Below are positions 34,116-39,390 of a stretch of 39,390 nt of DNA, one piece after another. The stretch is from CAVQBP01 sp964448105. Lineage in GTDB: Bacteria; Bacteroidota; Ignavibacteria; Ignavibacteriales; Ignavibacteriaceae. Made by a program: the position numbers and the translations under genes. A model generated the notes under the pieces. That model searched no databases and was not told where the DNA came from. It saw only the letters and a list, made by a program, of their open reading frames with translations. Position 1 is the first letter of the stretch. Each line of letters opens with the position of its first letter. Where the stretch lies: the NCBI GenBank assembly GCA_964448105.1, contig CAYUVK010000041.1, positions 1 through 39,390 on the forward strand. The letters are read 5' to 3'.

Positions 34116-34374
34116 ATAGTTAAAATTCAATTAAACTGATTTTTTTCTTAACTCTAAAATTTACAGAAAATATTATTAATTATTAGAGATAATATTTTAT
34201 ATGGAATAACTTATTGGATTTTTACACTCTTGGGAAAATAAAATTTAGAAATGAAAATTTAATATTTTACAGGTGATGAAGAATTTATTTCGATTGTTTG
34301 GAAATTTCTTTCAGGCTAAATTTCTTGAATACTATACTTATCTTTTTTTAAATGACTCTATAAATAATTAAATG

Positions 34375-34449
34375 TCGGGGTGGAGAGATTTGAACTCTCG
34401 GCCTCTTCGTCCCGAACGAAGCGCGCTAACCGGGCTGCGCTACACCCCG
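34375..34449 (-). tRNA. tRNA-Pro (anticodon CGG)
   Basis: The minus strand folds to a full cloverleaf of 75 bases: a perfect 7-bp acceptor stem (CGGGGTG/CACCCCG), D stem GCGC/GCGC, anticodon stem CTTCG/CGAAG with loop TTCGGGA (anticodon CGG), a 5-bp T stem GAGAG/CTCTC and loop TTCAAAT. The discriminator is A. The 3' CCA is not encoded and must be added. Confidence 0.95.
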
Positions 34450-34686
34450 AAAAAATATTTTTTCGTTTGAGGATTTATAAAAAAATCATTGAAAATTTTA
34501 ATAAAATTAATCAAATAACTGAATAACTAAAAATAATAAAAAATACTCTTACCTGATACAACTTTACATGTAATTTTTTCCTAATTCTCAATAATTAGAA
34601 ATTAAAATGCTTAATAATTCAATTAAAGTATAGTAATAATTGGCTTAGAAGTTGAATATCTTATTAAAAATAAAAATAAGATTTGT

Positions 34687-34690
34687 GGAG
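34687..34690 (+). promoter_or_regulatory. Shine-Dalgarno site of the 52-residue protein
   Basis: GGAG lies six bases before the ATG at 34697 and fixes the start, rejecting the longer frame that opens at 34652. Confidence 0.6.
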
Positions 34691-34696
34691 TACCAA

Positions 34697-34855
34697 ATGG
34701 GCTTTTTTGAAATTTTAGGAATAGTTTTTTTAGGAATTTTAGCCATTAATGCAGTAATAGGAATCTGGGCTATAAAAACTGCTAAAAATAATGATTCTGT
34801 TGAATTTATACCCTCGACAGAAAATTTACATGGATTGAAGATCAGTAAAATCTAA
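34697..34855 (+). CDS. small single-pass membrane protein
   Basis: A 52-residue protein starting MGFFEILGIVFLGILAINAV, with one predicted membrane helix (about 3-25) and a polar C-terminal tail. A well-spaced GGAG and a strong terminator 30 bp after the stop support a real stand-alone gene. It is the only plus-strand gene between 14550 and the window's end. No family recognised. Confidence 0.6.
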   Translation: MGFFEILGIVFLGILAINAVIGIWAIKTAKNNDSVEFIPSTENLHGLKISKI

Positions 34856-34884
34856 TTTTAGTTTTTTGATAGTTATAAAACAAT

Positions 34885-34924
34885 AAATTCCTCATGATTA
34901 ATAAAATATTATCGTGAGGAATTT
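34885..34924 (+). terminator. intrinsic terminator after the small membrane protein gene
   Basis: A 14-bp stem (34885-34898 with 34911-34924, one G-U pair) with a 12-base loop leads into a T-rich stretch (TTTTCTGTTTT). It could also end transcripts from the EPS genes on the minus strand. Confidence 0.75.
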
Positions 34925-34992
34925 TCTGTTTTAACCCACATAGCAAATATATCCGACCATGTAAGCTAAAAAACAATTTATATAATTTTAAT

Positions 34993-35460
34993 TTATAATT
35001 TTTTGATGACCTTGGCAGGCACCCCTGCGACTACAGTATTTGGAGGAACATTCTTTGTAACTACAGCTCCGGCACCAACAATCGAATTTTCACCAACCGT
35101 TACTCCACACAATATTGTAGATGATGATCCAACCGATGCTCCCTTTTTTATATAAGTTTCAACCACTTTCCAATCGGAATCGCTCTGCATTGAACCATCA
35201 AAATTAACTGATCTCGGGAACTTATCATTAATAAATGTTACATTGTGTCCGATAAAAACATTGTCCTCTATATGCACTCCTTCACATATAAATGTATGTG
35301 ATGAGATTTTACAGTTCTTTCCTATAAATGCATTTTTTTGAATTTCGACAAATGTCCCGATTTTTGTATTATCATCTATAGAACATCCGTAAAGGTTTAC
35401 AAAATCAAAAATTTTTACATTTTGTCCAAGTTTTACATTATTGATATTTTTCTTATCCAT
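34993..35460 (-). CDS. hexapeptide-repeat acyltransferase (WlbB/WbpD-like)
   Basis: A 155-residue left-handed beta-helix acetyltransferase. Successive hexapeptide units run through the protein, including IGTFVEIQKNAFIGKNCKIS and ILCGVTVGENSIVGAGAVVT, ending in VPPNTVVAGVPAKVIKKL. It most resembles the enzymes that N-acetylate 3-amino-UDP-sugars in O-antigen synthesis, and the adjacent oxidoreductase (15 bp upstream) fits such a pathway. Donor and exact sugar are inferred. Confidence 0.85.
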   Translation of the reverse strand: MDKKNINNVKLGQNVKIFDFVNLYGCSIDDNTKIGTFVEIQKNAFIGKNCKISSHTFICEGVHIEDNVFIGHNVTFINDKFPRSVNFDGSMQSDSDWKVVETYIKKGASVGSSSTILCGVTVGENSIVGAGAVVTKNVPPNTVVAGVPAKVIKKL

Positions 35461-35475
35461 ATCAAAGTTGATTTT

Positions 35476-36492
35476 TTATAACACTATTTTTGTTTTTAAA
35501 TCAACAAGTTCACCCCTATTTTTTATTGAAATATCGGTGGCCTCTAAAATTCTTACTACATCAAGTCCTTCATACCCGCTTGTTAACGGCTGCCTATTTT
35601 CAGCAATTGCTAAAAGAAATTCATTCACACCGGCAGTTAAAGCTTCAGTTTGTGTTATTTTTGGTGAATACATATCTCCAATTCTATATTGAACCAATGC
35701 CTCATGAATACTTGCTGTTGATCTCATCTCAATGCCTGCATCATACACTTTTATTTTTTCAAAGTTCTCCATGTCATCAAATACTAACATTTTCTTATCA
35801 CCGCCGACTATCATCTTTCTTATTTTTACAGGAGAAGTCCAGTTAACATGGAAATGAGCAAAACAATTATCTTCAAAATAAACAGAGATATGCGCTATAT
35901 TTTCTTTACCGTTATAATTTGCGATTCCGTGCGCAGAAACAGCAGATACTTTATGTTCGCCAATTACATAATTCATAATAGAGAGATCATGGGGTGCTAA
36001 ATCCCATATTACATTTATATCTCTCTGAAATAGCCCTAGATTTATTCTAACAGAATCAAATTGCAGAATATTACCAAGTTCTTTTCTATCTACTAACTCT
36101 TTCATTTTTCTTACAGCACCGGTGTAAATAAATGTATGATCAACAAATATCTTAAGATTTTTTGCTTCTGCAATTTCAATAAGCTCTTCTCCCTGTGCCG
36201 AAGTTGATGTAAAAGGTTTTTCTACCCAGATATGTTTTCCTGCTTTAAGAGCTTTTTTAGCTAATTCATAGTGCACATCAACAGGGGTAGCAATTCCAAT
36301 TATATCTAAATCACTATTAATTAAATCGTCATAGTTATCGGTTAATTTTGCACTGGGAAATTTGCTTTTAATAAATTGCAATCTATCCTGTCTTTGATCG
36401 CACCCCGCTACACTTTCAACTTCATTATGTGCAAGAAAATTTCTTATTAAATTTGGTCCCCAATATCCGAGACCGACTATTCCAACTTTCAT
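35476..36492 (-). CDS. Gfo/Idh/MocA oxidoreductase (WlbA/WbpB-like)
   Basis: A 338-residue NAD-dependent sugar oxidoreductase. The Rossmann motif GIVGLGYWGPNLIRNF is at residues 4-19, the catalytic motif VEKPFT lies near 95, and a VIWDLAPHDLSIMNYVIG segment near 160-180 is typical of 3-dehydrogenases acting on UDP-hexuronic acids. AGGGAGG lies four bases before the ATG. It is followed by a matching acetyltransferase, but no aminotransferase is in the window. It shares only family-level features with the 19631-20620 protein. Confidence 0.86.
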   Translation of the reverse strand: MKVGIVGLGYWGPNLIRNFLAHNEVESVAGCDQRQDRLQFIKSKFPSAKLTDNYDDLINSDLDIIGIATPVDVHYELAKKALKAGKHIWVEKPFTSTSAQGEELIEIAEAKNLKIFVDHTFIYTGAVRKMKELVDRKELGNILQFDSVRINLGLFQRDINVIWDLAPHDLSIMNYVIGEHKVSAVSAHGIANYNGKENIAHISVYFEDNCFAHFHVNWTSPVKIRKMIVGGDKKMLVFDDMENFEKIKVYDAGIEMRSTASIHEALVQYRIGDMYSPKITQTEALTAGVNEFLLAIAENRQPLTSGYEGLDVVRILEATDISIKNRGELVDLKTKIVL

Positions 36493-36496
36493 TAAG

Positions 36497-36503
36497 CCTC
36501 CCT
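36497..36503 (-). promoter_or_regulatory. strong Shine-Dalgarno site of the WlbA-like gene
   Basis: AGGGAGG is read on the minus strand four bases before the ATG at 36492. Confidence 0.7.
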
Positions 36504-36526
36504 AATGTTCATAGTTTTATCTATTA

Positions 36527-37960
36527 TTATTTTCCACCGCGGGCAAATAACATAACCGGGATAGTTTTTAATAATATTTGAAGATCGAGCCATGGTGACA
36601 TATTATTTATATAATATAAATCAAGAACAATTGAATCTTTAAACGATACTGAACTCCTCCCGGTAACCTGCCAAACACCTGTACATCCCGGCAAGACATT
36701 TACTCTTCTCTTCTGCCAGCTTACATAATTTTCAAATTCGTAAGGCAGACAGGGACGAGGACCAACAAGACTCATATCACCCTTTATAACGTTAAATAAT
36801 TGAGGTAATTCATCTAAAGATGTTTTTCTTATAACTTTTCCGATTTTGGTTACCCTTGCTTCATCAATTACTTTTTCACCGTTTCCGGAATCATCTTTAA
36901 TAAAATCCAGCATCTTATTTCTACGTTCTTCATCTTCACCATTATTCACAAACATAGATCGAAATTTATAAAATTTGAATGCTCTACCTTCTCTCCCGAT
37001 TCTCTCCTGGTAAAAAAAGATAGGACCCGGTGAAGATAATTTTACCAGTATTGCTATAGAAAGAAAAATCGGGGAAAGTAATATTAGACCTATTATGGAT
37101 GACAAAATATCAAAGGCTCTTTTAAATACTAAGTTAAATCTTCTGTTTATTCTTGAGGATACGTCAACTACAGGAAAATCTGCATATTTTTCGGTAGAAA
37201 CTTTTTTGGTAACTATATCAAATAACTCTGAAGTTAATCGTACATTAACTTCCAACTCTTTACAAATATCAATAACTTCAAGAAGACGATCATAACTGAC
37301 ATTATCCATTACGACAAGAATTTCATCAACTTTTTTCTCCTTAATAATATATTGAATCTGATTTATAGTTCCTAAAACTTTTTTACCTGCTACTATATCT
37401 TCACCAATATTTTTATTATCATCTATAAAGCCTATAATATTTATACCCATTGAATCTTCAATAATAATTTTTGTAGCTAATAATTTACCGGATTTTCCAG
37501 CACCAATAATTATAAAGTTTCTCTTAAACTGTTTGTTTCTAAGTCTTAAAAATACATTCCTTAAAATTTCAACTCTTATTAAGAATAGATATGCTAAATA
37601 AATAATAGAAAAAGTAAATAATGTTAATCTTGAATAAAGGACTTCGAAATATTTAAATATAAACGATAATACTATTACAGTTAATATGCCGAAGAATAAT
37701 GATTTTATTACGGATGTTAAGTGAGAAGCTTTGTTCAATATTACATTAATCTTGTAAAGGCCGTTATATTGAAAAACAAAAGCAAATATTGTTGATACAA
37801 TTAAATATAGAAAGAAAATATCAAAGAAAGGTTTGAAAAAATACTCGAAGCTAAGATTATTTGTTTTCCATACAAACAAGGCAGTTGTTTGGAAGGATAA
37901 AGCAATTATTAAAAAATCGAATACTACAAAATAAAATTTATATTTTGGTATTTTTTTCAT
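36527..37960 (-). CDS. polyprenyl-phosphate sugar-1-phosphate transferase (WbaP/WcaJ type)
   Basis: Starts assembly of a surface polysaccharide by moving a sugar-1-phosphate from a UDP-sugar to undecaprenyl phosphate at the inner membrane. The 477 residues show four N-terminal membrane helices, a soluble CoA-binding-like domain (about 145-250, IIIGAGKSGKLLATKI), a fifth hydrophobic segment near 285, and the C-terminal catalytic domain with GPIFFYQERIGREGRAFKFYKFRSM, TSLDELPQLFNVIKGDMSLVGPRP and PGCTGVWQVTGRSS motifs. It is upstream of the sugar-modifying genes in the same orientation. Confidence 0.92.
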   Translation of the reverse strand: MKKIPKYKFYFVVFDFLIIALSFQTTALFVWKTNNLSFEYFFKPFFDIFFLYLIVSTIFAFVFQYNGLYKINVILNKASHLTSVIKSLFFGILTVIVLSFIFKYFEVLYSRLTLFTFSIIYLAYLFLIRVEILRNVFLRLRNKQFKRNFIIIGAGKSGKLLATKIIIEDSMGINIIGFIDDNKNIGEDIVAGKKVLGTINQIQYIIKEKKVDEILVVMDNVSYDRLLEVIDICKELEVNVRLTSELFDIVTKKVSTEKYADFPVVDVSSRINRRFNLVFKRAFDILSSIIGLILLSPIFLSIAILVKLSSPGPIFFYQERIGREGRAFKFYKFRSMFVNNGEDEERRNKMLDFIKDDSGNGEKVIDEARVTKIGKVIRKTSLDELPQLFNVIKGDMSLVGPRPCLPYEFENYVSWQKRRVNVLPGCTGVWQVTGRSSVSFKDSIVLDLYYINNMSPWLDLQILLKTIPVMLFARGGK

Positions 37961-37990
37961 TTGATACTATAAGAATATAATCCGTTTCCT

Positions 37991-38007
37991 ATTTTGAAAT
38001 TCAAAAT
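37991..38007. promoter_or_regulatory. operator-like palindrome upstream of the sugar transferase
   Basis: ATTTTGAA-A-TTCAAAAT is a perfect 8-bp inverted repeat with a one-base centre, 31-47 bases before the ATG at 37960. The spacing and symmetry suit a dimeric regulator site. AT-rich chance palindromes are possible. Confidence 0.4.
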
Positions 38008-38202
38008 ATATGCCTTTTACCAATATATAAAAATGGCTCATTTTCCAAAGATTTAAATTCATCTTTTTCTTAAAATGAGATCAAAATCTTAAATTAAAAT
38101 TACAAAAAAAAAAATTAATAAAAGAAAAATAATTTTATAATGAGCTTGATTAATTTATTCCCTTTAGTAAAAAAGATGTTTCTATTTACAAAATTTTAAA
38201 AT

Positions 38203-38231
38203 AAAAAAGGGAGAAAAATTTCTCCCTTTTT
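38203..38231 (-). terminator. intrinsic terminator after the tyrosine autokinase gene
   Basis: GGGAGA/TCTCCC forms the core of an 11-bp stem with A/T flanks (38204-38214 with 38221-38231), 38 bp past the stop at 38269. On the minus strand it is followed by a T-rich run. Confidence 0.8.
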
Positions 38232-38268
38232 AATCAATGAATTTTATAACATTCAATATTTTACTTCA

Positions 38269-39390
38269 TTATACTTTTTCTTTTATTTTCAGTTTTTTAT
38301 TTAGTAATTCCTGTTTAGAATAATGCCCGTAATATTTATAATAGGCATGATAACCGCTTTTGTAGTTGAACTTATTCAGCAAGACTCCAAGGAATTTACT
38401 TTTTTCATGATTCAATAGCTCGACAGATTCTTCGAGCCAATCCATTTCGGTACTATCAGCAGATACAACCAAAATATTGCCATCAGACAGCCTGGATAAA
38501 ATTTCCGAATCTGAAACTGCCATTATTGGGGGTGAGTCTATTATTATTATATCATATTCATTTCTTAGCTTAAGAATAAATGCTTTCATCCTTGGAGATC
38601 CGATTATTTCCGATGGATTAGGCGGAACGGAACCACCGGTAATATAATCTAAATTTCTCACTTCTGTTTTTTTAATTATACTTTCATATGAAGATTTACC
38701 AAAGAAATAATTTAAGAATCCCGGTGAATCTTCATCACCAAAGATTGTATGAATCCTCGGCTTTCTTAAATCACAATCAACAATAACTGTTTTTTTATGA
38801 TCCTGGGCAAAGCTTGTACCTAGATTAGCCGCAACAACAGATTTACCCTCTCCTGGAGCAGATGATGTAACTAGGATTACCTTTAAATCTTTTCCACCGG
38901 GAGAAAATTGGATTCTAGTTCTAAGGGTTTTAAATGCTTCGCTTTGTATGGAATCAGGATGTTTTGCCACTACCAATTCGGATTCCCTGCCCTTTCCGGA
39001 TAATTCTTTGATTTTAGGAATCCAGGCAATAATATTAATATTTCTAGATTCAATATCTTCGGGAGACTTTATAGTTTTATCAAAATAATTCCTGATATAA
39101 ACAAATCCAAATGAAAACATAATTCCTGCAAACAATCCAATAATAATAATTTTTATCCTATTAGGTGCCGAAGGAGCGCCGGGTGGCGTTGCATGATTCA
39201 TAATCAAAACATTTCCCGGTGTTGCCTGTTCATTAAGCTGCGCTTCTTCATATTTTTCATTAAGTGCATTATATAAATTCTCAGCCGCTTGTCTGCGTCT
39301 TTCTAACCTTGCCAAATCAAGCGTACTAGCAGGCAAACGGTTAAATTGCTCTTCATAACTATTTACAACGTCAGATAAACTATTATTTGA
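38269..39390 (-). CDS. Wzc-like polysaccharide tyrosine autokinase (partial, 5' end outside window)
   Basis: C-terminal 373 residues of a bacterial tyrosine kinase controlling surface-polysaccharide chain length and export. The frame stays open to the window edge, so the N-terminal Wzz domain is mostly missing. Seen are a coiled-coil stretch, the proline-rich ATPPGAPSAPNRIK motif, a membrane helix, then the kinase domain with Walker A SSAPGEGKS, Walker A' VDCDLRKPR and Walker B IIIDSPP. The tail has the autophosphorylation cluster of seven Tyr within 15 residues (YKSGYHAYYKYYGHY). It heads the EPS locus and likely acts with the sugar transferase. Confidence 0.92.
   Translation of the reverse strand, partial: SNNSLSDVVNSYEEQFNRLPASTLDLARLERRRQAAENLYNALNEKYEEAQLNEQATPGNVLIMNHATPPGAPSAPNRIKIIIIGLFAGIMFSFGFVYIRNYFDKTIKSPEDIESRNINIIAWIPKIKELSGKGRESELVVAKHPDSIQSEAFKTLRTRIQFSPGGKDLKVILVTSSAPGEGKSVVAANLGTSFAQDHKKTVIVDCDLRKPRIHTIFGDEDSPGFLNYFFGKSSYESIIKKTEVRNLDYITGGSVPPNPSEIIGSPRMKAFILKLRNEYDIIIIDSPPIMAVSDSEILSRLSDGNILVVSADSTEMDWLEESVELLNHEKSKFLGVLLNKFNYKSGYHAYYKYYGHYSKQELLNKKLKIKEKV

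Larger units (their letters stand above)
37961..38268. other. 308-bp intergenic region before the sugar transferase gene
   Basis: The gap separates the tyrosine-autokinase gene from the sugar-transferase gene. It holds the terminator at 38203-38231 and a palindrome at 37991-38007; the rest is very AT-rich, with an A run near 38103-38113. No small open frame with an RBS was seen on either strand. Confidence 0.7.

Noticed and set aside
34167..34198. Perfect 10-bp A/T hairpin between the tRNA and the L,D-transpeptidase-like gene
   Set aside because: It is made only of A and T, is weakly stable and expected by chance in such DNA; a role as tRNA transcript end is possible but not supported.
34276..34371. 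A 31-codon plus-strand frame (MKNLFRLFGNFF...) just upstream of the tRNA
   Set aside because: The only RBS-like AGGTG directly abuts the ATG, composition is typical of random AT-rich DNA, and it lies between minus-strand features.

Overview
The window is a chromosomal segment of an AT-rich, Gram-negative bacterium of the Fibrobacterota-Chlorobi-Bacteroidota (FCB) group. The gene set most resembles Ignavibacteriota, but this is an inference from gene content and not a database result. Supporting signs are outer-membrane biogenesis genes (LptD-like, Omp85/BamA-like), a type IX secretion 'plug'-domain protein, a CoaBC with the Bacteroidota-style active-site variant, a candidate Bacteroidota-type promoter (TTTG / TAnnTTTG) before cmk, and a mix of strong Shine-Dalgarno sites with TTG and GTG starts. 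No insertion sequence, phage, CRISPR array or rRNA was seen.

Layout. Positions 1-4730 hold a monomeric isocitrate dehydrogenase (+), then an SDR oxidoreductase, a DinB-fold protein and an inositol-monophosphatase family enzyme (all -). Positions 4925-14550 form a plus-strand housekeeping run: lon, a free-methionine-sulfoxide reductase, dnaX, cmk, rpsA, mtaB and a secreted DUF5683-like protein. From 14588 to 34115 nearly everything is on the minus strand: a NYN-domain protein, lptD-like, a ROK kinase, a LEA-type lipoprotein, a Gfo/Idh/MocA oxidoreductase, an overlapping three-gene set ending in a T9SS plug-like protein, the split transhydrogenase pntA1-pntA2-pntB, a family 4 uracil-DNA glycosylase, the yicC-gmk-rpoZ-coaBC cluster, an EVE-domain protein, an Omp85 protein, a lipoprotein and an L,D-transpeptidase-like protein. 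A tRNA-Pro(CGG) and a 52-residue membrane protein follow. Positions 34993-39390 are the edge of an exopolysaccharide/O-antigen locus: a hexapeptide acyltransferase, a sugar oxidoreductase, a polyisoprenyl-phosphate sugar transferase and the C-terminal part of a Wzc-like tyrosine autokinase that runs off the window.

How the genes work together. Much of the window is core information processing (dnaX, rpsA, rpoZ, mtaB, tRNA-Pro), nucleotide and cofactor supply (cmk, gmk, coaBC, icd, transhydrogenase for NADPH) and envelope building (LptD, Omp85, the T9SS plug, the EPS genes). No clearly new multi-gene defence or mobile system was found. The best leads are a nine-A run in dnaX placed so that slippage in either direction gives a short gamma-like product, an L,D-transpeptidase homologue with serine where the catalytic cysteine should be, and an overlapping operon that pairs a T9SS plug-like protein with two unrecognised small proteins.
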